DNA from: Aegilops tauschii subsp. strangulata
Taxonomy: Eukaryota > Streptophyta > Magnoliopsida > Poales > Poaceae
Assembly (NCBI RefSeq): GCF_002575655.3
Contig: NC_053040.3
Location: 225,012,628 to 225,076,627, forward strand
Length of the DNA stretch: 64,000 nucleotides
Direction of reading: 5' to 3'
Made by a program: the position numbers and the translations under genes. Under the pieces are notes generated by a model. That model saw nothing but the letters and a program-made list of their open reading frames with translations. It was not told the DNA's origin and ran no database searches. This document shows, one piece after another, positions 9,941 through 22,952 of this stretch; positions within the stretch are counted from its first letter, which is position 1; each line of letters begins with the position of its first letter.

Positions 9941-12838
9941 ATGACTGATCATGCGTGGATGTACACCGGTCACACTAGTCAGAAAGACATGACCATTGAA
10001 TGGTTAACAAAAACCAAGGGGTTTCTGAGAGCCGCATTTGCAAATGGCCAGAGAACAACATGGTGCCCCTGTGCCGGGTGCAACAATTCACAAGAGGACA
10101 GAGGATGAAATGGGCAAACACCTGCAGAAGATGGGGTTTACGCCAGATTATATGGTGTGGACATTTCATGGCGAATCTGCCCAACATTCCAGAGCTGAGG
10201 TGCTTCGTCGTCGCACCGACGAGCATGGTACCGGGATGCAAGACATGGTGCAAGACTTTGATGATGCTCGGGACTCGGACGATGAGATGGAGGAATCTGC
10301 AAAGGCCTTCAATGAAATGTTGGATTCCTCAAAACGTCCTCTCCACGAGCACACTGAGCTTTGTCAGCTGGATGCCATCTCACAAATAATGGCTCTGAAG
10401 GCTCAATTCAACTTGGGCAGAGAATGCTACAACACAATGATGACAGTATTTGGACGTTTTCTACCCAAAGGCCATGTACTACCTACAAACCTGTACCAGT
10501 TAGACAAAATCCTCCATGCTCTTAAGATGCCCTATGATAAGATACATGACTGTGAGAAAGGATGTGCCTTATTTAGGCTTCAGTATGCGGACTTGAACTA
10601 TTGTCCCATTTGCAAGTCATCCAGGTATGTTGTGGTAGACAACGGTATGGGTGAGAAGACGCAGACCAAAATCCCCGTTAATGTTCTTCGGTATATGCCA
10701 ATCGTACCAAGACTTCAATGTCTTTTCATGGTCGAAGAGACGGACAGACAGATGACATGGCACAAAACGGGCAAAAGAACCCAACTAGATGCAGATGGGA
10801 AGCTGATGATGGTGCGCACATCGGACGGTGAAGCATGGAAGCGCTTCGATGCATTACATGATGACAAAGTAGAAGATCTAAGGCATCCTTGAGTCGGCAT
10901 CAACACGGATGGGTTCAGTGTGTTTGGTCTGACGGCAGCCCAATAAGTTGTTGGCCCGTATTTGTCTTTCCACTCAATCTCCCCCCCGGACAGATTATGC
11001 AAAGAAAGAACATTTTCCTGACGTTGATAATTCCAGGGCCCAACTATCCGGGGAAGAATATGAATGTTTACATGCAGCCGCTGAAGGACGAATTGCAAGA
11101 AGCATGGGATAATGGGTTCAAGACATACGACATGTTTAGCAAACGGAACTTCATAGTGCGTGTCTGGTACATGTACTCGACGCATGACTTGCCGGCGTAT
11201 GCGCTATTCGTTGGCTGGTGTGTGCATGGAAGGTTCCCGTGCCCCACATGCAAGGGACCTCTTGAGTTTCGTTGGCTTCAGGCCAGTCGCAAGTTTTCTT
11301 GCTTCGACATGCACAGATAGTTCCTGGATCCTCGCCATAAGTTCACGAAAGACAAGAGGCACTTCATGAGAGGTAGAGTTTTCAAAAACTCTGCACCACC
11401 TGCGTTGACAGGCCAAGAGACCATGGATCAATTAAACGCTCTTGAGGTAGATCCAGAGCATCCAAGGTATTTCAAGGGGTATAATTTGAAACACGCCTGG
11501 ACTCACAAGACATGCTTGTGGGGTCTGCCTTACTTCAAAGACCTCCTTTGCCCACACAACATCAATGTGATGCACACTGAGAAGAATATCACTGAGGCGC
11601 TTTTGGGTACATTGTTCGGCATAGATGGGAAGTCAAAGGATAATACTAAGGCTAGAGTCGATCTGGAGGCGCTATGTGATAGGACGTTACAAAACATGAA
11701 AGAACCGAAAGGAAAGCAGAACTGGACGAAGCCAAAGGCATGGTTCAATCTTGGAAGGCGAGCTATGAGGGAAATTATCTTGTGGGTGCAACAGCAGTTG
11801 ATGTTCCCCGATGGGTATGCAGCGAATCTAAAGAGGGGAGCGAGTCTTGATAAATTGAAGATATTTGGTCTCAAGAGTCATGATTGGCACATATGGATTG
11901 AGCGGGTAATGCCGGTGATGTTGCATGGCTTCATCCCTGAGGATGAATGGCTAGTACTAGCATATCTGAGCTATTTCTTCCGTGTTCTTTGTGCGGAAGA
12001 ACTATCGCCTGGCCTGCTAGAAGAAATGGCAGAGTTGGCGCCGGAGTTGATCTGCAAGTTAGAGAAGATCTTTCCACCGGACTTCTTTAATCCAATGCAT
12101 CACTTGATTTTGCATCTCCCAACCAAAGCAAGATTGGGGGCCCGTGCAAAATCGTTGGTGCTACGCAACTAAGAGGATGCAGAAGACACTATGAGCAAAA
12201 TGTAAAAATAAACATAGAATTGAAGCATTTGTGGCTGAGGCATTCATTACTGAGGAGGCGACAAACTTCGTGACAGCACACTACGAAGCCAAAAATCGTC
12301 ATTGGCATAATCCGAAGCCTTGGTACAATGATGACGACCCTAAAAAAGGTGAATCCAACCTCAGCCTATTCAAAGGGGATCTCGCACCAGCTGGTGCTTC
12401 TAATTCCTTAATGTTGGATTTCGAAGAATGGCATATCATTTTGTTGTATATCTTCACCAACCTAATAGAAGTGCGGGTGTACATCGAGTAAGTTCTCGGT
12501 ACATTGTTTCCCAACTTCTAATTCCTTTGAACTGCTCTTATTCCCGGATAAATTTGATACAGTCGATACGTTGCCAAATTCTCGTATGAAGCGGTGATCC
12601 AAAAGGTTTCCGTCGAAGAGTATGAGCTTCTGGCAAAGCATGGAGGCGGCTATCCCGGTTTCATCTCTTGGTTCAAGCAAACAGTAATGTCCATTAGACC
12701 ATTTCATTTCTTCATCTAATTTGTGGCTAATGCGACAATCCCTTTCGTATTAAAACTTGTAGGCTAATTCAGAGTCTATGGACACCGAATTGAGACAAGT
12801 CGCTAATGGTTTTGACTTTAAGGTCCGTTCATTTGACA
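9941..12838 (+). pseudogene. CACTA TNP2-type transposase, 5' part
   Basis: The frame starts at ATG 9941 (MTDHAWMYTGHTSQKDM) with the transposase-associated N-terminal domain, including a WCPCAGCNN zinc-type motif near residue 45-53. A frameshift near 10090 leads to the next long frame (10038-10892) with the start of the TNP2 domain (NYCPICKSSRYVV near 10595). Further frameshifts and stops occur at 10892 and about 10945. The core then reads from 10990 (MQRKNIFLTLIIPGPNYPG, CPTCKGPLEF) past a stop at about 11320. The frame 11366-12172 carries LKHAWTHKTCLWGLP and NINVMHTEKN, followed by a DUF4218-like part. Exon-like pieces at 12560-12690 and 12765-12838 lead into DUF4216, which is cut at 12838 by the Copia insertion. 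Transposase cleaves and joins CACTA ends; this copy cannot make it. Confidence 0.85.
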
Positions 12839-12843
12839 AATAC

Positions 12844-14567
12844 TGTTGGGGAACGTAGTAATTTCAAAAAAATTCCTACGCACACGCAAGATCATGGTGA
12901 AGCATAGCAACGAGAGGGGAGAGTGTTGTCCACGTACCCTCGTAGACCGAAAGCGGAAGCATTAACACAATGCGGTTGATGTAGTCATACGTCTTCACGA
13001 TCCGACCGATCAAGTACCGAAAGTACGGCACCTCCGAGTTCAGCACACGTTCAGCTCGATGACGTCCCTCGAACTCCGATCCAGCCGAGTGTTGAGGGAG
13101 AGTCTCGTCAGCACGACGGCGTGGTGATGATGATGATGTTCTACCGACGCAGGGCTTCGCCTAAGCACCGCTACGATATTATCGAGGTGTAATATGGTGG
13201 AGGGGGCACCGCACACGGCTGAGAGATCAATGATCAATTGTTGTGTCTTTGGGGTGCCCCCTGCCCCCGTATATAAAGGAGCAAGGGGGGAGGCGGCCGG
13301 CCTAGGAGGAGGGCGCGCCAAGGGGGGAGTCCTACTCCCACCGGGAGTAGGACTCCTCCTTTCCTTGTTGGAGTAGGAGAGAAGGAAAGAGGGGGAGAGG
13401 GAGAAGGAAAAGGGGGCTGCACCCCTTGTCCAATTCGGACCAGAGGGGGGTGCGCGCCTCCTTCCTTTTGGCCTCTCTCCTCTATCCCCGTATGGCCCAA
13501 TAAGGCCCAATACTTCTCCCCAGCGAATTCCCGTAACTCTCCGGTACTCCGATAAATACCCGAATCACTCGGAACCTTTCCGAAGTCCGAATATAGTCGT
13601 CCAATATATCGATCTTTATGTCTCGGCCATTTCGAGACTCCTCGTCATGTCCCTGATCTCATCCGGGACTCCGAACTCCTTCGGTACATCAAAACACATA
13701 AACTCATAATATAACCGCCATCTAACTTTAAGCGTGCGGACCCTACGGGTTCGAGAACTATGTAGACATGACCGAGACACGTCTCCGGTCAATAACCAAT
13801 AGCAGAACCTGGATGCTCATATTGGCTCCCACATATTCTACGAAGATCTTTATCGGTCAGACCGCATAACAACATACGTTGTTCCCTTTGTCATCGGTAT
13901 GTTACTTGCCCGAGATTCGATCGTCGGTATCTCAATACCTAGTTCAATCTCGTTACCGGCAAGTCTCTTTACTCGTTCCATAATACATCATCCCGCAACT
14001 AACTCATTAGTTGCAATGCTTGCAAGGCTTTAAGTGATGTGCATTACCAAGTGGGCCCAGAGATACCTCTCCGACAATCGGAGTGACAAATCCTAATCTC
14101 GAAATACGCCAACCCAACAAGTACCTTCGGAGACACCTGTAGAGCACCTTTATAATCACCCAGTTACGTTGTGACGTTTGGTAGCACACAAAGTGTTCCT
14201 CCGGTAAACGGGAGTTGCATAATCTCATAGTCATAGGAACAGGTATAAGTCATGAAGAAAGCATTAGCAACATACTAAACGATCGTGTGCTAAGCTAACG
14301 GAATGGGTAAAGTCAATCACATCATTCTCCTAATGATGTGATCCCGTTAATCAAATGACAACTCATGTCAATGGCTAGGAAACATAACCATCTTTGATCA
14401 ACGAGCTAGTCAAGTAGAGGCATACTAGTGACACTCTGTTTGTCTATGTATTCACACATGTATCATGTTTCCGGTTAATACAATTCTAGCATGAATAATA
14501 AACATTTATCATGATATAAGGAAATAAATAATAACTTTATTATTGCCTCCAGGGCATATTTCCTTCA
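12844..14567 (-). repeat. 3' LTR of outer Copia
   Basis: On the minus strand this LTR begins TGAAGGAAATATGCCC, preceded by the purine tract AAGTGGGAGAC, so it is the 3' LTR. It carries the BARE/Angela-type start and a CCCCAACA end. Confidence 0.9.
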
Positions 14568-15902
14568 GTCTCCCACTTGCACTAGAGTCAACAATCTAGT
14601 TCACATCGCCATGTGATTTAACATCAATAGTTCACATCTTTATGTGGTTAACACCCATATTTCACATCGATATGTGACCAACACCCAAAGGGTTTACTAT
14701 AGTCAGTAATCTAGTTCACATTGCTATGTGATTAACACCCAAAGAGTACTAAGGTGTGATCATGATTTGCTTGTGAGATAATTTTAGTCAACGGGTCTGT
14801 CACATTCAGATCCGTGAGTATTTTGCAAATTCTATGTCTATAATGCTCTGCACGGAGCTACTCTAGCTAATAGCTCCCACTTTCAATATGTATCCAGATT
14901 GAGACTTAGAGTCATCTAGATCTGTGTCAAAACTTGCATCGACGTAACTCTTTACGATGAACCTTTTTTCACCTCCATAACCGAGAAATATTTCCTTATT
15001 CTACTAAGGATAATTTTGACCGCTGTCCAGTGATCTACTCCTTGATCACTATTGTACCCTCTTGCCAAAATCATGGTGAGGTACACAATAGGTCTGGTAC
15101 ACAGCATAGCATACTTTATAGAACCTATGACTGAGGCATAGGAAATGACTTTCATTCTCTTTTTTCTATTTTCTGCTGTGGTCGGGTTTTGAGTCTTTAC
15201 TCAACTTTATACTTTGCAATACAGGCTAGAACTCTTTCTTTGACTGTTCCATTTTGAACTACTTCAAAATCTTGTCAAGGTATGTACTCATTGAAAAAAC
15301 TTATCAAGCGTCTTGATTTATCTCTATAAATCTTGATGCTCAATATGTAAGCAGCTTCACCGAGGTCTTTCTTTGAAAAACTCCTTTCAAACACTCCTTC
15401 ATGCTTTGCAGAATAATTCTACATTATTTCCGATCAACAATATGTCATTCACATATACTTATCAGAAATGTTGTAGTGCTCCCACTCACTTTCTTGTAAA
15501 TACAGGCTTCACCGCAAGTCTGTATAAAACTATATGCTTTGATCAACTTATCAAAGCGTATATTCCAACTCCGAGATGCTTGCACCAGTCCATAGATGGA
15601 TCGCTGGAGCTTGCATATTTTGTTAGCACTTTTAGGATTGACAAAACCTTCTGGTTGTATCATATACAACTCTTCTTTAATAAATCCATTAAAGAATGCA
15701 ATTTTGTTTATCCATTTGCCAGATTACATAAAATGCAGCAATTGCTAACATGATTCAGACAGACTTAAGCATAGATACGAGTGAGAAACTCTCATCGTAG
15801 TCAACACCTTGAACTTGTCGAAAACCTTTTTGCGACAATTCTAGCTTTGTAGATAGTAACACTACTATCAGCGTCCGTCTTCCTCTTGAAGATCCATTTA
15901 AT
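14568..15902 (-). pseudogene. outer Copia polyprotein, C-terminal remains
   Basis: Reverse transcriptase and RNase H remains read in broken minus frames. 15445-15669 holds MYMIQPEGFVNPKSANK and QRSIYGLVQASRSWN; 14952-15155 holds YASVIGSIKYAMLCTRPI. Compared with the intact inner copy, many stops and small indels are present. The frame is interrupted at 15902 by the inner element and resumes at 24677. Confidence 0.8.
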
Positions 15903-17628
15903 TGTTGGGGATCGTAGCAGAATTTTAAAATTTCCTACGCATCACCAAGATCCATCTATGGAGTATACTAGCAACGAGGGGAAAGGAGTGCATCTACATA
16001 CCCTTGTAGATCGCGAGCGGAAGCGTTCCAATGAACGGGGTTGATGGAGTCGTACTCGCCGTGATCCAAATCACCGATGACCGAGTGCCGAACGGACGGC
16101 ACCTCCGCGTTCAACACACGTACGGAGCAGCGACGTCTCCTCCTTCTTGATTCAGCAAGGGGGAAGGAGAGGTTGATGGAGATCCAGCAGCACGACGGCG
16201 TGGTGGTGGATGTAGCGGGATCTCGGCAGGGCTTCGCCAAGCTTCTACGAGAGGGAGAGGTGTTGCAGGGGGAGAGGGAGGCGCCAGGGGCTGTGGTATT
16301 GCTGCCCTCCCTCCCCCCCCCCCACTATTTATAGGACCCCTGGGGGGGCGCCAGCCCTGGGATATCAGATCTCCAAGGGGGGGCGGCGGCCAAGGGGGAA
16401 GGGGGGTGGCTTCCCCCCCCCCCCAAGCCAAGTGGGGCGCCCCCCACCCCCAGGGTTTCCAACCCTAGGCGCAGGGGGAGGCCCAAGGGGGGCGCCCCAG
16501 CCCACTAAGGGCTGGTTCCCTTCCCAATTCAGCCCATGGGGCCCTCCGGGATAGGTGGCCCCACCCGGTGGACCCCCGGGACCCTTCCGGTGGTCCCGGT
16601 ACAATACCGATAACCCCCGAAACTTTCCCGGTGGCCGAAACTGGACTTCCTATATATAATTCTTCACCTCCGGACCATTCCGGAACTCCTCGTGACGTCC
16701 AGGATCTCATCCGGGACTCCGAACAACTTTCGGGTTTCCGCATACTAACATCTCTACAACCCTAGCGTCACCGAACCTTAAGTGTGTAGACCCTACGGGT
16801 TTGGGAGACATGCAGACATGACTGAGATGCCTCTCCGATCAATAACCAACAGCAGGATCTGGATACCCATGTTGGCTCCCACATGTTCCACGATGATCTC
16901 ATCGGATGAACCACGATGTCGAGGATTCAATCAATCCCGTATACAATTCCCTTTGTCAATCGGTATGTTACTTGCCCGAGATTCGATCGTCGGTATCCCA
17001 ATACCTTGTTCAATCTCGTTACCGGCAAGTCTCTTTACTCGTACCGTAATGCATGATCCCGTGGCTAACTCCTTAGTCACATTGAGCTCATTATGATGAT
17101 GCATCACCAAGTGGGCCCAGAGATACCTCTCCGTCATACGGAGTGACAAATCCCAGTCTCGATCCGTGCCAACTCAACAGACACTTTCGGAGATACTCGT
17201 AGTGTACCTTTATAGTCACCCAGTTACGTTGTGACGTTTGGCACACCCAAAGCACTCCTACGGTATCCGGGAGTTGCATGATCTCATGGTCTAAGGAAAT
17301 GATACTTGACATTAGAAAAGCTTTAGCAAACGAACTACACGATCTAGTGCTATGCTTAGGATTGGGTTTTGTCCATCACATCATTCTCCTAATGATGTGA
17401 TCCCGTTATCAATGACATCCAATGTCCATGGTTAGGAAACCGTAACCATCTATTGATCAACGAGCTAGTCAACTAGAGGCTCACTAGGGACATGTTATGG
17501 TCTATGTATTCACACATGTATTACGATTTCCGGATAACACAATTATAGCATGAACAATAGACAATTATCATGAACAAAGAAATATAATAATAACCATTTA
17601 TTATTGCCTCTAGGGCATATTTCCAACA
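15903..17628 (-). repeat. 3' LTR of inner Copia
   Basis: It lies directly downstream (minus strand) of the polyprotein stop and the purine tract. A long C run near 16310-16320 and other C/G runs near 16380-16430 differ in length from the other LTR. Confidence 0.92.
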
Positions 17629-17660
17629 TTCTCCCACTCGCACTAGAGTCAATAATCTAG

Positions 17661-20600
17661 TTACATTGTGATGAATCGAACACCCATAGCGTCCTGGTGT
17701 TGATCATGTTTTGCTCTAGGGAGAGGTTTAGTCAACGGATCTGCTACATTCAGGTCCGTATGTACTTTACAAATATCTATGTCTCCATTTTGAACACTTT
17801 CACGAATGGAGTTGAAGCGACGCTTGATATGCCTGGTCTTCCTGTGAAACCTGGGCTCCTTCGCAAGGGCAATGGCTCCAGTGTTGTCACAGAAGAGAGT
17901 CATCGGGCCCGACGCATTGGGAATCACCCCTATGTCGGTAATGAACTCCTTCATCCAGATTGCTTCTTGCGCTGCCTCTGAGGCTGCCATGTACTCCGCT
18001 TCACATGTAGATCCCGCCACGACGCTTTGCTTGCAACTGCACCAGCTTACTGCCCCTCCATTCAAAATATACACGTATCCGGTTTGTGACTTTGAGTCAT
18101 CCAGATCTGTGTCGAAGCTAGCGTCGACGTAACCCTTTACGATGAGCTCTTCATCACCTCCATAAACGAGAAACATATCCTTAGTCCTCTTCAGGTACTT
18201 CAGGATATTCTTGACCGTTGTCCAGTGTTCCATGCCGGGATTACTTTGGTACCTTCCTACCAAACTTACGGCAAGGTTTACATCAGGTCTGGTACACGGC
18301 ATGGCATACATAATAGACCCTATGGCCGAGGCATAGGGGGTGACACTCATCTTTTCTCTATTTTCTGCCGTGGTCGGGCATTGAGCCATGCTCAATTGCA
18401 CACCTTGCAATACAGGCAAGAACCCCTTCTTGGACTGATCCATATTGAACTTCTTCAATATCTTGTCAAGGTACGTACTCTGTGAAAGGCCAATGAGGCG
18501 TCTTGATCTATCTCTATAGATCTTGATGCCCAATATATAAGCAGCTTCTCCAAGGTCCTTCATTGAAAAACACTTATTTAAATAGGCCTTTATACTTTCC
18601 AAGAATTCTATATCATTTCCCATCAATAGTATGTCATCCACATATAATAAGAGAAATGCTACAGAGCTCCCACTCACTTTCTTGTAAACACAGGCTTCTC
18701 CATAAGTCTGTGTAAACCCAAACGCTTTGATCATCTCATCAAAACGAATGTTCCAACTCCGAGATGCTTGCACCAGTCCATAGATGGAGCGCTGGAGCTT
18801 GCAAACTTTGTTAGCATTCCTAGGATCGACAAAACCTTCCGGCTGCATCATATACAATTCTTCCTTAAGAAAGCCGATAAGGAATGCCGTTTTGACGTCC
18901 ATCTGCCATATCTCATAATCATAGTATGCGGCAAGTGCTAACATGATTCGGACGGACTTCAGCTTCGCTACGGGTGAGAAAGTCTCATCGTAGTCAACCC
19001 CTTGAACTTGTTGATAACCCTTAGCGACAAGTCGAGCCTTATAGATGGTCACATTACCATCCGCGTCTGTCTTCTTCTTAAAGATCCATTTATTTTCTAT
19101 GGCTCGCCGATCATCGGGCAAGTCAGTCAAAGTCCATACTTCGTTTTCATACATGGATCCTATCTCGGATTTCATGGCTTCTAGCCATTTGTCGGAATCC
19201 GGGCCCGCCATCGCTTCTTCATAGTTTGAAGGTTCACCGTTGTCTAACAACATGATTTCCAGGACAGGGTTGTCGTACCACTCTGGTGCGGAACGTGTCC
19301 TTGTGGACCTTCGCAGTTCAGCAGTAACTTGATCCGAAGCTTCATGATCATCATCATTAACTTCCTCCCCAGTCGGTGTAGGCACCACAGGAACATCTTC
19401 CCGCGCTGCGCTACTTTCCGGTTCGGAAGGGGTGACTATCACCTCATCAAGTTCCACTTTCCTCCCACTCAATTCTTTCGAGAGAAACTCTTTCTCCAGA
19501 AAGGACCCATTCTTGGCAACAAAGATCTTGCCTTCGGATCTGAGGTAGAAGGTATACCCAATGGTTTCCTTAGGGTATCCTATGAAGACGCATTTTTCCG
19601 ACTTGGGTTCGAGCTTTTCAGGTTGAAGTTTCTTGACATAAGCATCGCATCCCCAAACTTTTAGAAACGACAGCTTAGGTTTCTTCCCAAACCATAATTC
19701 ATACGGTGTCATCTCAACGGATTTCGACGGAGCCCTATTTAAAGTGAATGCGGCAGTCTCTAAAGCATAGCCCCAAAATGAGAGCGGTAGATCGGTAAGT
19801 GACATCATAGATCGCACCATATCCAATAGAGTGCGATTACGACGTTCGGACACACCGTTTCGCTGAGGTGTTCCAGGCGGAGTGAGTTGTGAAACGATTC
19901 CACATTTCCTTAAGTGCGTACCAAATTCGTGACTTAAATATTCTCCACCACGATCTGATCGTAAGAACTTTATTTTCCTGTCACGTTGATTCTCAACCTC
20001 ACTCTGAAATTCCTTGAACTTTTCAAAGGTTTCAGACTTGTGTTTCATTAGGTAGACATACCCATATCTACTTAAGTCATCAGTGAGAGTGAGAACATAG
20101 CGATATCCTCCGCGAGCCTCAACACTCATTGGACCGCACACATCGGTATGTATGATTTCCAATAAGTTGGTTGCTCGCTCCATTGTTCCGGAGAACGGAG
20201 TCTTGGTCATCTTACCCATGAGGCATGGTTCGCACGTGTCAAATGATTCGTAATCAAGAGACTCCAAAAGTCCATCTGCATGGAGCTTCTTCATGCGTTT
20301 GACACCAATGTGACCAAGGCGGCAGTGCCACAAGTATGTGGGACTATCGTTATCAACTTTACATCTTTTGGCATTCACACTATGAATATGTGTAACATCA
20401 CGTTTGAGATTCATCAAGAATAAACCATTGACCAGCGGGGCATGACCATAAAACATATCTCTCATATAAATAGAACAACCATTATTCTCGGATTTAAATG
20501 AGTAGCCATCTCGAATTAAACGAGATCCAGATACAATGTTCATGCTCAAAGCTGGCACTAAATAACAATTATTGAGGTTTAAAACTAATCCCGTAGGTAA

Positions 20601-21641
20601 ATGTAGAGGCAGCGTGCCGACGGCGATCACATCGACCTTGGAACCATTCCCGACGCGCATCGTCACCTCGTCCTTTGCCAGTCTCCGCTTATTCCGCAGT
20701 TCCTGTTTCGAGTTACAAATATGAGCAACCGCACCAGTATCAAATACCCAGGAGCTACTACGAGTACTGGTAAGGTACACATCAATTACATGTATATCAC
20801 ATATACCTTTGGTGTTGCCGGCCTTCTTGTCCGCTAAGTATTTGGGGCAGTTCCGCTTCCAGTGACCACTTCCCTTGCAATAAAAGCACTCAGTATCAGG
20901 CTTGGGTCCATTCCTTGACTTCTTCCCAGTAACTGGCTTACCGGGCGCGGCAACTCCCTTGCCGTCCTTCTTGAAGTTCTTCTTGCCCTTGCCTTTCTTG
21001 AACTTAGTGGTTTTTTTCACCATCAACACCTGATGTTCCTTTCTGATCTCCACCTCCGCTGATTTCAGCATCGAATATACCTCAGGAATGGTCTTTTCCA
21101 TCCCCTGCATATTGAAGTTCATCACAAAGCTCTTGTAGCTCGGTGGAAGCGACTGAAGGATTCTGTCAATGACCGCGTCATCCGGGAGATTAACTCCCAG
21201 CTGAGACAAGCGGTTGTGTAACCCAGACATTCTGAGTATGTGCTCACTACCAAAACTATTTTCCTCCATTTTACAGCTGAAGAACTTGTCGGAGACTTCA
21301 TATCTCTCGACCCGGGCATGAGCTTGGAAAACCATTTTCAGCTCTTCGAACATCTCATATGCTCCATGTTTCTCAAAACGCTTTTGGAGACCCAGTTCTA
21401 AGCTGTAAAGCATGCCGCACTGAACGAGGGAGTAATCATCAGCACGTGATTGCCAAGCGTTCATAATGTCTTGGTTCTCTGGGATTGGTGCTTCACCTAG
21501 CGGTGCTTCTAGGACATAATCTTTCTTGGCAGCTATGAGGATGATCCTCAGGTTCCCGACCCAGTCCGTATAGTTGCTGCCATCATCTTTCAGCTTGGTT
21601 TTCTCTAGGAACACGTTGAAGTTGAGGACAACGTGGGCCAT
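17661..21641 (-). CDS. Copia gag-pol polyprotein, full length
   Basis: This is a single open frame of 1,326 codons, the usual arrangement and size for Angela/BARE-type elements. In order: gag (about 1-240); a zinc knuckle CFYCKGSGHWKRNC at about 251-264; aspartic protease with FDTGA at about 300; integrase with an HHCC part (HCRLGH..CEPC) and catalytic D about 499 (HTDVCGP), D about 561 (RSDRGGEY) and E about 597 (NGVSERRNRT); reverse transcriptase with YVDDILLMG at about 1000; RNase H with YVDASFDTD and CEAEYMAASEAAQE at about 1160-1290. It makes the capsid and the enzymes for copying and inserting the element. One oddity is AFLIGFLKEEL, where relatives usually have AFLNG. No stops or frameshifts were seen, so it may still be competent. 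Confidence 0.95.
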   Translation of the reverse strand: MAHVVLNFNVFLEKTKLKDDGSNYTDWVGNLRIILIAAKKDYVLEAPLGEAPIPENQDIMNAWQSRADDYSLVQCGMLYSLELGLQKRFEKHGAYEMFEELKMVFQAHARVERYEVSDKFFSCKMEENSFGSEHILRMSGLHNRLSQLGVNLPDDAVIDRILQSLPPSYKSFVMNFNMQGMEKTIPEVYSMLKSAEVEIRKEHQVLMVKKTTKFKKGKGKKNFKKDGKGVAAPGKPVTGKKSRNGPKPDTECFYCKGSGHWKRNCPKYLADKKAGNTKGICDIHVIDVYLTSTRSSSWVFDTGAVAHICNSKQELRNKRRLAKDEVTMRVGNGSKVDVIAVGTLPLHLPTGLVLNLNNCYLVPALSMNIVSGSRLIRDGYSFKSENNGCSIYMRDMFYGHAPLVNGLFLMNLKRDVTHIHSVNAKRCKVDNDSPTYLWHCRLGHIGVKRMKKLHADGLLESLDYESFDTCEPCLMGKMTKTPFSGTMERATNLLEIIHTDVCGPMSVEARGGYRYVLTLTDDLSRYGYVYLMKHKSETFEKFKEFQSEVENQRDRKIKFLRSDRGGEYLSHEFGTHLRKCGIVSQLTPPGTPQRNGVSERRNRTLLDMVRSMMSLTDLPLSFWGYALETAAFTLNRAPSKSVEMTPYELWFGKKPKLSFLKVWGCDAYVKKLQPEKLEPKSEKCVFIGYPKETIGYTFYLRSEGKIFVAKNGSFLEKEFLSKELSGRKVELDEVIVTPSEPESSAAREDVPVVPTPTGEEVNDDDHEASDQVTAELRRSTRTRSAPEWYDNPVLEIMLLDNGEPSNYEEAMAGPDSDKWLEAMKSEIGSMYENEVWTLTDLPDDRRAIENKWIFKKKTDADGNVTIYKARLVAKGYQQVQGVDYDETFSPVAKLKSVRIMLALAAYYDYEIWQMDVKTAFLIGFLKEELYMMQPEGFVDPRNANKVCKLQRSIYGLVQASRSWNIRFDEMIKAFGFTQTYGEACVYKKVSGSSVAFLLLYVDDILLMGNDIEFLESIKAYLNKCFSMKDLGEAAYILGIKIYRDRSRRLIGLSQSTYLDKILKKFNMDQSKKGFLPVLQGVQLSMAQCPTTAENREKMSVTPYASAIGSIMYAMPCTRPDVNLAVSLVGRYQSNPGMEHWTTVKNILKYLKRTKDMFLVYGGDEELIVKGYVDASFDTDLDDSKSQTGYVYILNGGAVSWCSCKQSVVAGSTCEAEYMAASEAAQEAIWMKEFITDIGVIPNASGPMTLFCDNTGAIALAKEPRFHRKTRHIKRRFNSIRESVQNGDIDICKVHTDLNVADPLTKPLPRAKHDQHQDAMGVRFITM

Positions 21642-22952
21642 TTGATATACAAGACATATTGTAAAGATTTTAGACTAAGTTCATGATAATTAAGTTCATA
21701 TAATCAAATTATTCAATGAACTCCCACTCAGATAGACATCCCTGTAGTCATCTAAGTGAAACATGATCCGAGTTAACTAGGCCGTGTCCGATCATCACGT
21801 GAGACGGACTAGTCAAGATCGGTGAACATCTCCATGTTGATCGTATCTTCTATACGACTCATGCTCGACCTTTCGGTCCTCCGTGTTCCGAGGCCATGTC
21901 TGTACATGCTAGGCTCGTCAAGTCAACCTAAGTGTATCGCGTGTGTTCCGAGGCCATGTCTGTACATGCTAGGCTCGTCAACACCCGTTGTATGCGAACG
22001 TTAGAATCTATCACACCCGATCATCATGTGGTGCTTCGAAACAACGAACCTTCGCAACGGTGCACAGTTAGGGGGAACACTTTCTTGAAATTATTATAAG
22101 GGATCATCTTACTTACTACCGTCGTTCTAAGCAAATAAGATGCAAAACATGATAAACATCACATGCAATCAAACAGTGACATGATATGGCCAATATCATT
22201 TTGCTCCTTTGATCTCCATCTTCGGGGCACCATGATCATCTTCGTCACCGGCATGACACCATGGTCTCCATCATCATGATCTCCATCATTGTGTCTTCAT
22301 GAAGTTGTCATGCCAACGATTACTTCTACTTCTATGGCTAACGCGTTTAGCAACAAAGTAAAGTAATTTACATGGCGTTATTCAATGACACGCAGGTCAT
22401 ACAAAAAATAAAGACAACTCCTATGGCTCCTGCCGGTTGTCATACTCATCGACATGCAAGTCGTGATTCCTATTACAAGAATATGATCAATCTCATACAT
22501 CACATATATCATTCATCACATCTTCTGGCCATATCACATCACAAGGCACATGCTGCAAAAACAAGTTAGACGTCCTCTAATTGTTGTTGCAAGTTTTTAC
22601 GTGGCTTGTATAGGTTTCTAGCAAGAACGTTTCTTACCTACGTAAAACCACAACGTGATATGCCAATTTCTATTTACCCTTCATAAGGACCCTTTTCATC
22701 GAATCCGTTCCGACTAAAGTGGGAGAGACAGACACCCGCTAGCCACCTTATGCAACTAGTGCATGTCAGTCGGTGGAACCTGTCTCACGTAAGCGTACGT
22801 GTAAGGTTGGTCCGGGCCGCTTCGTCCCACAATACCGCCAAAACAAGATAAGACTAGTAGCGGCAAGAAGAATTGGCAACATCTACGCCCACAACTGCTT
22901 TGTGTTCTACTCGTGCATAGTAACTACGCATAGGCCTGGCTCATGATGCCAC
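21642..22952 (-). other. Copia leader between primer site and gag
   Basis: This is the untranslated leader of about 1.3 kb of the inner element, a usual length for this group. It holds a short direct repeat (GTGTTCCGAGGCCATGTC at about 21882 and 21942). No gene was seen. Confidence 0.7.

Noticed and set aside
13040..13510. Minus frame of 156 codons, repeated near 28780-29109
   Set aside because: It lies wholly in the LTR of the outer Copia in both places. LTR frames of this sort are not genes.
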